Of a stretch of DNA of 64,000 bases, positions 28,101 through 36,095 are shown piece after piece. Position 1 is the stretch's first letter, and every line of letters begins with the position of its first letter. Source of the DNA: Pedobacter cryoconitis (lineage in GTDB: Bacteria; Bacteroidota; Bacteroidia; Sphingobacteriales; Sphingobacteriaceae). The notes under the pieces are model-generated. The model searched no databases. It saw only the letters and a list, made by a program, of their open reading frames with translations, and was not told where the DNA came from. Made by a program: the position numbers and the translations under genes. The stretch spans positions 124,001 through 188,000 of the forward strand of contig NZ_JACHCC010000010.1 in assembly GCF_014207135.1 (NCBI RefSeq), given 5' to 3'.

Positions 28101-28795
28101 AACTTGTACAGGGAGCCACAAATTTTACGCAAGGTTATGATGTTTCACGGCTATTTGCATTTAGGTGGGCTGGTCTTGACCCTAATACAGGGGATCCCAG
28201 GGGATATCTCAACGGCGTGCCTACTTCAGTTTCAAATACTGCACAAGGAAATGCAAATGCAGCGGCTATTGAGAATCAGCCGGGTTCTACTGCTCATTAC
28301 CTCGGTTCAGCTGTACCAGTATATTACGGCTCTTTACGTAATACCTTTAGTTATAAGCGGCTTTCACTTTCGGCAAATATACTTTATAAACTCGGCTATT
28401 ATTTTTTTAGACCAAGTTCAGATGTGGTGAGCTATAGTGCATTGTTAACTAGCAATTCCTTGCAGGGAATAGAATATGAAAAGAGATGGCAAAAGCCTGG
28501 AGATGAATTGCGTACGAATGTACCCTCGCTGACTTATCCAGCCAGTCAGATCAGAGACACTTTTTATGCCCTTTCGGATATAAATGTTCTCAAAGCAGAT
28601 CATGTTCGTTTACAGGAAGTCAATTTGTCTTATTTATTTGGTAAGAAAAGCTGGTTTATTAAAAATCCAAGAATTTTTGCCAGTGTTACCAATTTAGGTG
28701 TAATCTGGCGGGCAAATAAATTGGGGCTTGATCCGGATATTAATGATTACCCAAAGCCGAGAACATATTCATTAGGTTTAAATGCTAATTTTTAA
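25124..28795 (+). CDS. SusC/RagA-family TonB-linked outer-membrane transporter with STN domain
   Basis: The 1223 residues comprise a signal region ending near ATYAQQ and an STN signalling domain at about 45-115 (NISIKEVFKQIKNQTGYDVL). A CarboxypepD_reg sandwich follows at about 130-215 (GTVLDEKGIPMPGATVRVKG), then the plug (IRGRNTLNVANNS, DVESITVLKDAAAASIWGSR) and a 22-strand barrel ending ...LGLNANF. The STN domain fits regulation through FecR. It imports ligands held by the SusD lipoprotein encoded next. Co-located thiol/peptidyl-prolyl and protease genes suggest a peptide or protein ligand rather than a glycan (inference). Confidence 0.94.
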   Translation: MKFYTKLSGRLKGNLYKFLWIMRLIIVLFILGIMQVSAATYAQQFSLNRKNISIKEVFKQIKNQTGYDVLYQPEKLDANRIISVDFKHDNLKKVIDYCIAGKDLAFEIEDNTIVIKAKQVQANRNVIRLSTDSIIYHGTVLDEKGIPMPGATVRVKGSNKMTKTTSEGNFAIYGPKKGALEISYISYITKEFTLTGVDPGKRIVIKMTPGTNNLGEVNIVSTGYQDLPKERATGSFEVITQEQLQHSTDPDLLRRLEGITTSMNFNNQLIPTNSTSFAPSTITNLTIRGRNTLNVANNSVTQSGEVLVVIDGIPSPYSIDKINPNDVESITVLKDAAAASIWGSRAANGVIVVKTKKGAYNRPLNISFNSNVIVSDKFNLFYKKKMTTSEFIDAQVFAFNASGTSINPPNLSQAQVNYSPVATILDQEKKGNISAPDANAQIDALRGNDIRNDYTKYLLRNPVTQSYSLALDGGTEKMTYHLSGGYDNTINNTIASAGDRLALNYFTSVKVLKNLELTGDLTYNRQRTTGQAGSNIVSGFDGNTNYYPYTRIVDSQGNPIPIPYKYSTAFLNLLNSTYGNNILNLQFNPLYDIYQGYNKTDRQGVNIRLGANYQINPIFSVNVAYNLNHEYDQQIMYEGPNSFYTRNLVDIYNQGPNYQDPNFGSMPYENIIPQGGIYQPTVTTTDNQILRGQVNANKTWNGKHVLNAIAGAEITQSYTLTNANQYYGYYPNTLSTKPNIDYYNYYTWLFADAITGLPFGQVPGVPAPNFSDYRLRTYSYFSNAAYTYNNRYTLSGSIRKDVSSDFGYGENNNGTPFYSMGASWNIANEDFYHVNWLPKLQLRATFGYNGNVNNTVGPSPLITYNTAAAFFGNNNLPYASSNGVTNADLRPEKTAVLNFGLDFGLRNNRISGSLEYYDKKTTDLISGAQVDPTTGFSSATYNIASLHGWGTDLTLNSRNIQSGPFSWTSTFLFSYNRVKVSKYSGTTNLTAAQLVQGATNFTQGYDVSRLFAFRWAGLDPNTGDPRGYLNGVPTSVSNTAQGNANAAAIENQPGSTAHYLGSAVPVYYGSLRNTFSYKRLSLSANILYKLGYYFFRPSSDVVSYSALLTSNSLQGIEYEKRWQKPGDELRTNVPSLTYPASQIRDTFYALSDINVLKADHVRLQEVNLSYLFGKKSWFIKNPRIFASVTNLGVIWRANKLGLDPDINDYPKPRTYSLGLNANF

Positions 28796-28805
28796 TTTGA
28801 AGAAA

Positions 28806-30248
28806 ATGAATCTAAAAATCAAATCGATCCAAAACCTCAGGACTAAATTAGTCATACTTTCATTAGTCACCATATCTACATTATTTAATTTATCCTGTCA
28901 GAAATATGTCGATATAGATAGAGGGAATACCCGGAATATAGTGCAGACTGCTAATGATTGTCAGCTGCTTTTGGATAATTACACCGTTATCAATACAGGA
29001 TATCCAAGTGATGGAGAAGCATCCTCAGACGATTATTATTTAACGAATGCGGGTTATTTATTGTCGGCATTAGCTCCGACAGACCGGGACCTGTATATCT
29101 GGTCTACTACAGCCATAAGACCTGGTGCACAGCCACAATGGGAGTCATCTTATCAGGTAGTTTTCCAGGCAAATTTGATGCTCGAAACAATTAATAAAAT
29201 CAAATCGGGGAACACAGATCCCGCTGCCACTCCAACCTTACTTAATACATTAACCGGTTCGGCTTTATTTCTCAGGTCTTTTGCATTTTGGCAAGTTGCC
29301 CAGTTGTACGCAAAACCTTATTTAGCAGCGACTTCCGGACAAGATCCTGGTATTCCAATAAGACTAAGTTCGGACATTAATGTTCAGTCTCAAAGGGGAA
29401 CCGTTTCTGGTACCTATAACCAGATTATTCAGGATTTAAAGCAGGCCATTAGTTTATTGCCGGCAACCTCAATTGTGGCCACACGACCTAATCAGGCAAG
29501 TGCTTATGCTTTATTGGCAAGAGTGTATTTATCGATGGAAGATTACCCTGACGCATTGACCAATGCAGATGCGGCATTGAAAATTAGTAATCAACTCATT
29601 AACTTTAATACCTTAAATGCTAACAGTAATACTCCCTTTAGTCCAAGATTTAATAAAGAAGTGATTTTTCATGCCATTATGGCCCCTGACCCAGGCATAA
29701 ATCCAGGATCTGCTTTTTCCAATGTGGCAAAAATAGATAGTAATTTGTATGCATCTTATCAGGCCAATGACTTAAGGCAAAAGATTTTTTTTAAACAAAA
29801 TAGTGGGACTGATATCGGGACTCACCGTTTTACAGGAAATTATGAACCTGTCACTTCAGCAACTTTCTTTGACGGGCTCGCAGTAGATGAGCTTTACCTG
29901 ATTCGCGCCGAATGTTATGCCAGGGCTAGTAATACAATTTCAGCTATGAATGATCTTAATACCTTACTCACTACAAGGTGGAAGACCGGAACGTACGTCA
30001 ATATGACAGCAGCAAGCGCAGATCAGGCATTGGCACTTATTCTAGCAGAACGAAGAAAGGAGCTGTTGATGCGGGGGGTGCGCTGGTCAGATTTACGAAG
30101 ACTGAACAGGGATACCAGATTTGCGAAAACATTAACCAGAACTATACAAGGAACAGTTTATACCTTACCTCCTAATGATCCGAGATATACTTTGCTGATT
30201 CCACAAGAGGTTATTTTAAATAGTCCAATAACTCAGAACACCCATTAA
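28806..30248 (+). CDS. SusD/RagB-family nutrient-binding lipoprotein
   Basis: This 480-residue protein starts at 28806 (MNLKIKSIQNLRTKL) and has lipobox LFNLSC. It shows SusD TPR-like features: FLRSFAFWQVAQLYAKPY, ASAYALLARVYLSMEDYPDAL, and near the C-terminus LILAERRKELLMRGVRWSDL followed by RLNRD. It forms the surface lid of the SusC channel; the two genes are 10 bp apart. Confidence 0.93.
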   Translation: MNLKIKSIQNLRTKLVILSLVTISTLFNLSCQKYVDIDRGNTRNIVQTANDCQLLLDNYTVINTGYPSDGEASSDDYYLTNAGYLLSALAPTDRDLYIWSTTAIRPGAQPQWESSYQVVFQANLMLETINKIKSGNTDPAATPTLLNTLTGSALFLRSFAFWQVAQLYAKPYLAATSGQDPGIPIRLSSDINVQSQRGTVSGTYNQIIQDLKQAISLLPATSIVATRPNQASAYALLARVYLSMEDYPDALTNADAALKISNQLINFNTLNANSNTPFSPRFNKEVIFHAIMAPDPGINPGSAFSNVAKIDSNLYASYQANDLRQKIFFKQNSGTDIGTHRFTGNYEPVTSATFFDGLAVDELYLIRAECYARASNTISAMNDLNTLLTTRWKTGTYVNMTAASADQALALILAERRKELLMRGVRWSDLRRLNRDTRFAKTLTRTIQGTVYTLPPNDPRYTLLIPQEVILNSPITQNTH

Positions 30249-30321
30249 AGCATAGTAGTTTTTTATGCATATACATAATTTTAAAAGCTTAAGCTTTCGA
30301 GAAACAATTATCTTACTCAGA

Positions 30322-31173
30322 ATGAATATAAAACGAATTATTTTACTAGTTGGTTCATTCCTTCAATTAGGATTTTACAGCAGTAGTGCCCAGAATTTGG
30401 ACACTACTGCTGTAAGTTATCGCAGACCATTATTTGATTTTGATCCTCTTAAAAGCTCTTTTAAATTAGATCAGGAGCAAAAAATAAATAAACATTACTT
30501 TCTGCGGATGTCCATACTGACGGGATATCGGGAGGGGGTAGAACCTATAAAAGGGCTGGGGAATTTTAGAACAAACGAAGATAAAGAGAATGGGACAAAG
30601 AGATTCTATATGTATAATTTGTCTATCCAGGATATGTTAACCCACGGATTCTACACTTCCAACCGAATCATTTTAGAGGTGAAAGACCCTTCCCGGTATA
30701 GATATGATCCTTCACAAGGTTCGGAATACGAATGGATGCGCAAAAATGCGCACTGTTTTGAGTTTATTTTGCCATCAGGAGTAATTAATGGAGTAAAACC
30801 GTTGGAAAAAGAACTATGCAGAATCTTTGGTGTAGAGAGTGGTTTAAAAAAGAGAATGGTAAATGCTTTAGTACTTGTCCGTACTTCAAAGATCGATAAA
30901 ATTAGATCTTCACAGATTGGAGAACGTGGGTATGATAATAACGGGCAATTTAGAAATGTACCAATTGATCGTTTAAGTTCTTTGTTGTATAATGCTGGTT
31001 TGCCACCTATGGTCGATGAAACAGGATATAAAGACCCTGTAGATCTTGAACTTAAAATTACCTCATGGAAAGATCTTCCTGCAATAAGAAAAGAATTGCA
31101 ACGATATGATCTGGATTTAAAAGAAGAAAAACGAGAAGTCGAAATGTTTGTAATTACAGAAATAGATAGATGA
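30322..31173 (+). CDS. secreted protein related to the middle of the downstream thioredoxin-FKBP protein
   Basis: This 283-residue protein starts at 30322, giving a signal peptide ending at YSSSAQ; an earlier in-frame Met (30265) adds 19 residues. The body resembles the middle third of the next gene's product: NRIILEVKDPSRYRY against NQIIWEVGDRSKYMY, LVLVRTS against LVLVKSD, and RKELQRYDLDLKEEKREVE against KRELRVHGYQLKEELREVD. The closing alternation is reminiscent of DUF3738 (TIGR03435) proteins that accompany TlpA-like thioredoxins. Function unknown; overlaps the next start by 4 bp (ATGA). Confidence 0.72.
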   Translation: MNIKRIILLVGSFLQLGFYSSSAQNLDTTAVSYRRPLFDFDPLKSSFKLDQEQKINKHYFLRMSILTGYREGVEPIKGLGNFRTNEDKENGTKRFYMYNLSIQDMLTHGFYTSNRIILEVKDPSRYRYDPSQGSEYEWMRKNAHCFEFILPSGVINGVKPLEKELCRIFGVESGLKKRMVNALVLVRTSKIDKIRSSQIGERGYDNNGQFRNVPIDRLSSLLYNAGLPPMVDETGYKDPVDLELKITSWKDLPAIRKELQRYDLDLKEEKREVEMFVITEIDR

Positions 31174-32915
31174 AATATAAATTATTTGTGCTGGCATTTT
31201 TCCTGGTGAATACACTAAAAGGACAATATATCAATCCCGGATTGAAAATAGGTGATCAGGTAACTGCTGTTGTTATTCCTAAAATTATCCATGCTGCTCA
31301 GGCAACCGCTCGGATGACTGATTATAAGGACCGCTTGCTCATTTTAGATTTTTGGGCTACCAATTGCAGTGGTTGCGTTGCGGCATTGCCAAGAATGGAT
31401 AGTTTACAGAAGCATTTTGGTAAGGATGTTAAAATTTTACCCGTGACTTATGAGCCATCTTCAATGGTGCAGACTTTTTGGAAAAATAATAAATATACTA
31501 AACACCTGACTTTGCCCTCGGTCGTGGAAGATAAGTTATTAAGTAATTACTTTAAGCACAAAAGTATACCACATGAGGTCTGGATTTATAAAGGGACAGT
31601 AATAGCCATCACCGACGAAGGTTATGTGGATGCAAATAATATCAGCAGAGTTCTGGGAGGAGAAAAAGTGTTTTTCCCCGTTAAGAATGATTATTTGGTT
31701 TTTGATAATAGTAAACCTTTGTTTACTACTGATCCAAAACAGATAGACACAAATAATACATCTTTAAAATATGTTGCCATCAGTGATTATAAAGAAGGAG
31801 TAAATGCGGAAGGGTTGTCGGGTGGTTTTGGGGTTGTCAGAAATACCTATAATAAGACAATCAGATGCTTCTTTCTGAATCAGCCTATTTTTAATTCTTA
31901 TACATATTGTTGGTCTAGAATACTTGCAGTTGGTGCCCTTCACAAACCTTCTTTTTTAATTACGCCAAATCAGATTATCTGGGAAGTAGGTGACAGGTCT
32001 AAATATATGTATATCAAAGGTTATCAGCAAGACTGGATCCGGGCAAATGGAATTTGTTTTGAATCAGTAAAACCAGATACAGGTCAGACTGATCAGCAGG
32101 TTTACCGGAGTATAATTTCTGATTTGGATGGGCTACTTGGTTTAAAAGTACGTTGGGAAAAACGGAAAGAAAATGTGCTGGTTTTGGTGAAGAGTGATCA
32201 TGGTAACAAAGAACAGGATCAGTCCGTAGAAGGAAAATCATACCGGATAGATAATTTGGTGTATGGGCTCAATCTGCAGGAGAAAAATCCATATGTATTT
32301 GATGAGAGCAAATCTGGAGAAATCGAATTAAAACTAAATATTAGTTCTTTGGCTGATATTGAGTCTGTTAAACGGGAGTTGAGAGTTCATGGCTATCAGT
32401 TGAAAGAAGAACTTCGGGAAGTTGATAAATTTATATTTTCAGAAATTGACGGGGGATTTTTGGTAGATGGAAATCTGATTAAAGAAATAGCCGAAAGGAA
32501 AGAAGCCCAAAAGGATTTGAAAAATCCGTCGTCAGAAGAAAACAAGATTTTTCTGGAAAAGAATAGAATTCAGAAAGGTATAGTCATCCTAAGCTCTGGT
32601 TTACAATATAAAATACTCCGGGGGGGGAGTGGTACCAGGCCAGGTATAAATAGTAAGGTTATGGTGAATTATACGGGAATGTTAGTTAACGGAAGGATTT
32701 TCGATAGCTCACTTGAGAACGGCAGACCATCAGAATTTAAAGTAGATGGAGTTATCAGCGGTATGTCAGAAGCCCTAAAGTTAATGCCTGTAGGGGCCAA
32801 ATGGATCTTATATATTCCAGCTGCACTGGCTTATGGGGATCATACATCTGGTGGGAGAATTCCTCCTGGAAGTAATTTGATTTTTGAATTGGAATTGTTG
32901 CAAATTTTACCTTAG
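31170..32915 (+). CDS. TlpA-like thioredoxin / DUF3738-like / FKBP peptidyl-prolyl isomerase fusion
   Basis: The 581 residues have three parts. After a signal peptide comes a thioredoxin-fold domain at about 25-160, with ILDFWATNCSGCVAALPRMD (active site Cys66-Ser-Gly-Cys69). The middle, about 180-430, is similar to the preceding 283-residue protein. The C-terminus, about 470-581, is an FKBP domain (GLQYKILRGGSGTRPG; VMVNYTGMLVNGRIFDSS; IPAALAYGDHTSGGRIPPGS) with the usual catalytic aromatic residues. It combines thiol redox and proline isomerase activities in one envelope protein, presumably acting on substrates or products of the SusCD-subtilisin operon. The fusion looks rare. Confidence 0.85.
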   Translation: MKYKLFVLAFFLVNTLKGQYINPGLKIGDQVTAVVIPKIIHAAQATARMTDYKDRLLILDFWATNCSGCVAALPRMDSLQKHFGKDVKILPVTYEPSSMVQTFWKNNKYTKHLTLPSVVEDKLLSNYFKHKSIPHEVWIYKGTVIAITDEGYVDANNISRVLGGEKVFFPVKNDYLVFDNSKPLFTTDPKQIDTNNTSLKYVAISDYKEGVNAEGLSGGFGVVRNTYNKTIRCFFLNQPIFNSYTYCWSRILAVGALHKPSFLITPNQIIWEVGDRSKYMYIKGYQQDWIRANGICFESVKPDTGQTDQQVYRSIISDLDGLLGLKVRWEKRKENVLVLVKSDHGNKEQDQSVEGKSYRIDNLVYGLNLQEKNPYVFDESKSGEIELKLNISSLADIESVKRELRVHGYQLKEELREVDKFIFSEIDGGFLVDGNLIKEIAERKEAQKDLKNPSSEENKIFLEKNRIQKGIVILSSGLQYKILRGGSGTRPGINSKVMVNYTGMLVNGRIFDSSLENGRPSEFKVDGVISGMSEALKLMPVGAKWILYIPAALAYGDHTSGGRIPPGSNLIFELELLQILP

Positions 32916-32920
32916 AATTA

Positions 32921-34456
32921 ATGATCAGAATCGAAACCGCATTTAAAATTAAATTAATCATACTTTTTTCTATTGTTAATTTTCAGCTTTATGCTCAGGG
33001 GAAAAATAAGCCCAGTCCGAACTGGCAAAATATGGATTTGAAAACAGATGTTTTTTTTGGTATAAGTACAAAAAAGGCGTATAACTTATTATTAAAAGAT
33101 AAAACCCCGGTACCTGTAGTCGTAGCTGTTATTGATGGTGGAGTTGATATTACTCATCAGGATCTCAAATCTGTTGTCTGGACTAATCAGAATGAAATTC
33201 CTGAGAATGGGATAGATGATGATAAAAATGGCTATATCGATGATGTACATGGCTGGAATTTTTTGGGTTCAAGCAAAGGAAGTTTTCATTTTGATAATTT
33301 GGAATTAATCCGCTCACTAAGAGAGGAGCTAAAAAAAGATCCCCAATCTGTAAAAGCAAAAGACTTACAAAAAGAGGTAACTGAAAAGAAAACTGCATTG
33401 GAAAATGCAATAAAAATGACAGAATCTCAGCTAGACGCCCTTAATCAGATTACAGATAAAATTGGAAAAAAAAGTCCTGATATTCAAGAGTTTGAGGATT
33501 ATAGGTACCGCACGGTTTCGGAAGTTAAGGTATTGTCTATGGTTGTCAGAAATTTAAAAGCTGACCCCGATTTTATGGATGAGCTGGAAGACAAATTTAT
33601 GACCTGGAAAAATCAGGTAAAGTATCTGATTAATATTAATTATGATCCCCGTGCGGGGAATGCAGAATTTTTGGCTAAATATTATGGGAATGGAGATGTG
33701 ATCGGTTTAGAGCCCAGTCATGGAACACATATTTCTGGAATTATCGCTGCAAGACCAAACGAATCAAAAGGCACAATGGGAATTGCCAGAAGTGCAATGA
33801 TTATGGGAATACAAGCTATTCCTGATGGTGATGCATTGGACAAAGATGTAGCATCAGCAATTCGATATGCAGCTGATAATGGGGCAAGAATAATTAATTT
33901 AAGCATAAATAAGGCTTTTTCTCCGGATAGGAAGATAGTAGACGAGGCAGTTCAATATGCTATGAGTAAAAACTTACTTATTGTACATTCGGCAGGTAAT
34001 GAAGGGAGGAAGTTGGATTTAGAATCGGGTTTTCCCAGTCGAAATTATCTTAATGGTGGTAAGGCCGATTCGTGGATAGAAGTGGGGGCTTCAAACTACC
34101 GTGATGATGAAAATTTACTACCCTGGTTCTCCAACTATGGTAAAAATATAGTTGATGTATTTGCCCCGGGAGTGGATATATTTTCTACTTATCCAGGTAA
34201 CACTTATTCTTATCTGAGTGGAACAAGTATGGCTGCACCAGTGGTATCCGGTCTGGCTGCACTTATCTGGTCATACTATCCAAAGTTAACAGCATTACAG
34301 ATGAAAAAAATCATTATGAGTTCTGTTGTTAAAGTTAACCATAAGGTGAAGAGTAATGACGGATCAATGATCGATTTTTCTGCCCTTTGTATATCCGGAG
34401 GAATTGTCAATGCATACAATGCATTGGAAATGGCAGATAAAGAAAATTCATTGTGA
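32921..34456 (+). CDS. S8 subtilisin-like serine peptidase, secreted
   Basis: This 511-residue protein has a signal peptide ending at LYAQ. The catalytic triad is visible: Asp72 in AVIDGGVDITH, His266 in EPSHGTHISG and Ser435 in LSGTSMAAPV, with the oxyanion Asn in HSAGNEG. Between Asp and His lies an unusually long, Lys/Glu-rich helical insertion (about residues 120-260) where ordinary subtilisins have about 30-40 residues. It is the last gene of the SusCD operon, 5 bp after the fusion protein, and is followed by a strong palindrome. It probably produces peptides for import or processes envelope proteins. Confidence 0.9.
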   Translation: MIRIETAFKIKLIILFSIVNFQLYAQGKNKPSPNWQNMDLKTDVFFGISTKKAYNLLLKDKTPVPVVVAVIDGGVDITHQDLKSVVWTNQNEIPENGIDDDKNGYIDDVHGWNFLGSSKGSFHFDNLELIRSLREELKKDPQSVKAKDLQKEVTEKKTALENAIKMTESQLDALNQITDKIGKKSPDIQEFEDYRYRTVSEVKVLSMVVRNLKADPDFMDELEDKFMTWKNQVKYLININYDPRAGNAEFLAKYYGNGDVIGLEPSHGTHISGIIAARPNESKGTMGIARSAMIMGIQAIPDGDALDKDVASAIRYAADNGARIINLSINKAFSPDRKIVDEAVQYAMSKNLLIVHSAGNEGRKLDLESGFPSRNYLNGGKADSWIEVGASNYRDDENLLPWFSNYGKNIVDVFAPGVDIFSTYPGNTYSYLSGTSMAAPVVSGLAALIWSYYPKLTALQMKKIIMSSVVKVNHKVKSNDGSMIDFSALCISGGIVNAYNALEMADKENSL

Positions 34457-34463
34457 TATCTGA

Positions 34464-34530
34464 ATTCACTTTTTAGCACATATTTACCTGGTTTTATTAA
34501 AACCAGGTAAATATGTGCTAAAAAGTGAAT
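34464..34530. terminator. 67-bp perfect inverted repeat
   Basis: Arms of 33 bp (34464-34496 and 34498-34530) are exact reverse complements around one base; the core is TTTACCTGGTTTTA / TAAAACCAGGTAAA. It lies 7 bp after the peptidase stop and 14 bp before the 3' end of the first small-protein remnant, so it can end transcription from both convergent units. It also marks the left edge of the accessory island. Confidence 0.75.
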
Positions 34531-34544
34531 AAGGTCTTGGCTTT

Positions 34545-34757
34545 TTATATAGAAGTATCCTTCATGTAGAGAAATAACTTGCTACCAGCTGGGAATTGTG
34601 GTTGTGCTATCTGCTGTGAAAGCCCGCTTGCTATATAGGTCTGTATATTTGCCAAAAGCGGCGACACAGGTGTCCAACCATTATAATCAGTATAAATGGC
34701 ACATACAAAAGCGCCATTAACACATGCAGGGGTAAAGGTGGTTTTAGTATAATTAAG
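34545..34757 (-). pseudogene. N-truncated copy of the Cys-motif small-protein family
   Basis: The minus-strand frame encodes a clear family C-terminus: PACVNGAFVCAIYT, then PVSPLLANIQTYIASGLSQQ, PQFPAGSKLFLYMKD and a stop at 34545. The first ~15 residues of the family (the WYxYxGxGDPT part) and any start codon are missing: the frame is closed by a TAG at its 5' side, which is the stop of the next paralogue. It is a decayed end member of the tandem array. Confidence 0.75.
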
Positions 34758-34760
34758 GAC

Positions 34761-35018
34761 CTATGGTTGTCTCATATAAACGAAATATTTAGTTCCGGCA
34801 GGTAATTGTGGTTGTGGAACAAGTGTCGAAAGCCCGTCATCAATGTAACATAATATGTTTGCAGACAGAGGTGAAAATGGGAAAAGTCCACCAGCGGGAG
34901 CATAAATAGCACATACTACTGTACCTGAGAGGCATATAGGCTTACCAGTGAGTTTACTATAACTAGATGCCAGTGTAGGATCACCCGTTCCGTTATAGGT
35001 ATACCAAGCATTTGCCAT
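34761..35018 (-). CDS. Cys-motif small protein, array member 1
   Basis: 85 residues: MANAWYTYNGTGDPT, PICLSGTVVCAIYA, PLSANILCYIDDGL, PQLPAGTKYFVYMRQP. Conserved across the family are an aromatic N-terminus, GDPT, SY, two Cys seven residues apart (CxxxxxxC), AIYA, P-L-S-x-N, a YI helix, and PxLPxGxKxFVY at the end. No signal peptide, double-Gly leader or membrane segment. I do not recognise a named family. It has both leader elements of the array upstream (hairpin before the start and 31-bp element). Confidence 0.75.
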   Translation of the reverse strand: MANAWYTYNGTGDPTLASSYSKLTGKPICLSGTVVCAIYAPAGGLFPFSPLSANILCYIDDGLSTLVPQPQLPAGTKYFVYMRQP

Positions 35019-35070
35019 AATATTGGAATGTTTTTATAGATCAAAAAACATCAGAAAACTTTAAGTTAAG

Positions 35071-35101
35071 CCTACTCTGTTCGGGGTTTTCGGCTTCTCC
35101 C
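35071..35101 (-). repeat. 31-bp leader element, copy 1
   Basis: Begins CCTACTCTGTTCGGGGTTTT on the plus strand and ends CGGCTTCTCCC. It lies 52 bp before the start of array member 1 and so in its presumed 5' untranslated region. It is one of six copies; see also 35554, 36400, 36893, 37683 and 39390. Confidence 0.75.
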
Positions 35102-35231
35102 TTTAAGTACTTGTATTTATGGTCAGGAAGATGAGTTTACTGTTAATTATAATATCTATACTGAAAATATTAAAATATCAATAGATATTTGTTTATCAGC
35201 TTTTCTTTTATTGAGTACTATTGAACGTTTT

Positions 35232-35501
35232 TTAAGAAGATGGCTTCATATAAACGTAAGGTTTAGATCCGACTGGAAGCTGTGGTTCAGGTACCAAATT
35301 TGCAAGTCCATTTGCTATATAAGTTTGTATATTAGGCGTAAGTGGAGAATATGGAGTTATCATTCCCCCCAGGGAATAAATAGCACATACAAAAGCGCCA
35401 AATACACATCCGGGTTTACCATGAACTATTCTGCTGTAATTTCTAGCTAGTGTCGGATCACCAGCTGTTCCGCCAATGTAGGCATACCAATTTAACCCCA
35501 T
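35232..35501 (-). CDS. Cys-motif small protein, array member 2
   Basis: 89 residues: MGLNWYAYIGGTAGDPT, PGCVFGAFVCAIYS, PLTPNIQTYIANGL, PQLPVGSKPYVYMK. Closest to the member at 36573-36839 (both share YIGGTAGDPTLARNYSRI-like text). Both Cys are present. It carries the 31-bp element and the start-proximal hairpin upstream. The 200 bp between it and member 1 hold only that leader and AT-rich DNA. Confidence 0.75.
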   Translation of the reverse strand: MGLNWYAYIGGTAGDPTLARNYSRIVHGKPGCVFGAFVCAIYSLGGMITPYSPLTPNIQTYIANGLANLVPEPQLPVGSKPYVYMKPSS

Positions 35502-35553
35502 AGTATTAGGATGTTTTTATAGATCAAAAAACATTAGAAAACTTTAAGACAAG

Positions 35554-35584
35554 CCTACTCTGTTCAGGGTTTTCGGCTTCTCCC
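35554..35584 (-). repeat. 31-bp leader element, copy 2
   Basis: Differs from copy 1 at one base (TTCAGGG for TTCGGGG). It is 52 bp before the start of array member 2. Toward it, TATAAATA begins 20 bp before the GGGAG end, a possible -7 element. Confidence 0.75.
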
Positions 35585-35667
35585 TTTAAGTATTTGTATT
35601 TATAGTCAAGGATATGAATTAAAGTAATGTGAAGAATGATTTATTAAAATCAGTTTTGTCTTGAATT

Positions 35668-35700
35668 AGTTACTACAGGAGAATCTCTCCTGTAGTAACT
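35668..35700. terminator. hairpin after array member 3
   Basis: 15-bp arms (AGTTACTACAGGAGA / TCTCCTGTAGTAACT) around ATC, 12 bp beyond the stop of the minus-strand member 3. A related hairpin follows member 4, so it was duplicated with the gene. Confidence 0.65.
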
Positions 35701-35712
35701 AAAATTAGGGGA

Positions 35713-35964
35713 CTATGATTTCAGATAAACGAAAAACTTAGATCCGACAGGTAATTGTGGTTGTGCAACCGATTTTGCCTGTCCATCAGCAATGTACTGT
35801 AATATATTTGCTGGCAGAGGTGATACAGGAAAGGTTCCTCCTTGAACATAAATGGCACAAACTGTTGGCCCATTTAAACAACCAGGTGCACCTGTAATTT
35901 TACTGTAGCTAGACGAGAGCGTAGGATCGCCTACGCCATTATATGCATACCAAAAATTAGCCAT
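35713..35964 (-). CDS. Cys-motif small protein, array member 3
   Basis: 83 residues: MANFWYAYNGVGDPT, PGCLNGPTVCAIYV, PLPANILQYIADGQ, PQLPVGSKFFVYLKS. It differs from member 4 (36096-36347) at only two residues, so the two are a recent tandem duplication with a 383-bp period. It keeps the start-proximal hairpin but has lost the 31-bp element. Both Cys are present. Confidence 0.75.
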   Translation of the reverse strand: MANFWYAYNGVGDPTLSSSYSKITGAPGCLNGPTVCAIYVQGGTFPVSPLPANILQYIADGQAKSVAQPQLPVGSKFFVYLKS

Positions 35965-36050
35965 ATTATTAGAATGTTTTTATAGATCAAAAAACATTAG
36001 AAAACTTTAGTGTAACAAATGATTTATTAAAACCCGCTTTGTCTTGAATT

Positions 36051-36083
36051 AGTTACTACAGGCGAAATTCTCCTGTAGTAACT
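36051..36083. terminator. hairpin after array member 4
   Basis: 12-bp arms (AGTTACTACAGG / CCTGTAGTAACT) around a 9-base loop, 12 bp beyond the stop of the minus-strand member 4; the duplicate of the hairpin at 35668-35700. Confidence 0.6.
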
Positions 36084-36095
36084 AGAATTAGGGAA

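Noticed and set aside
26843..28430. Several long frames overlapping susC on both strands
   Set aside because: The SusC frame is continuous with all domains; the overlapping frames are low-complexity Ile/Tyr-rich shadows.
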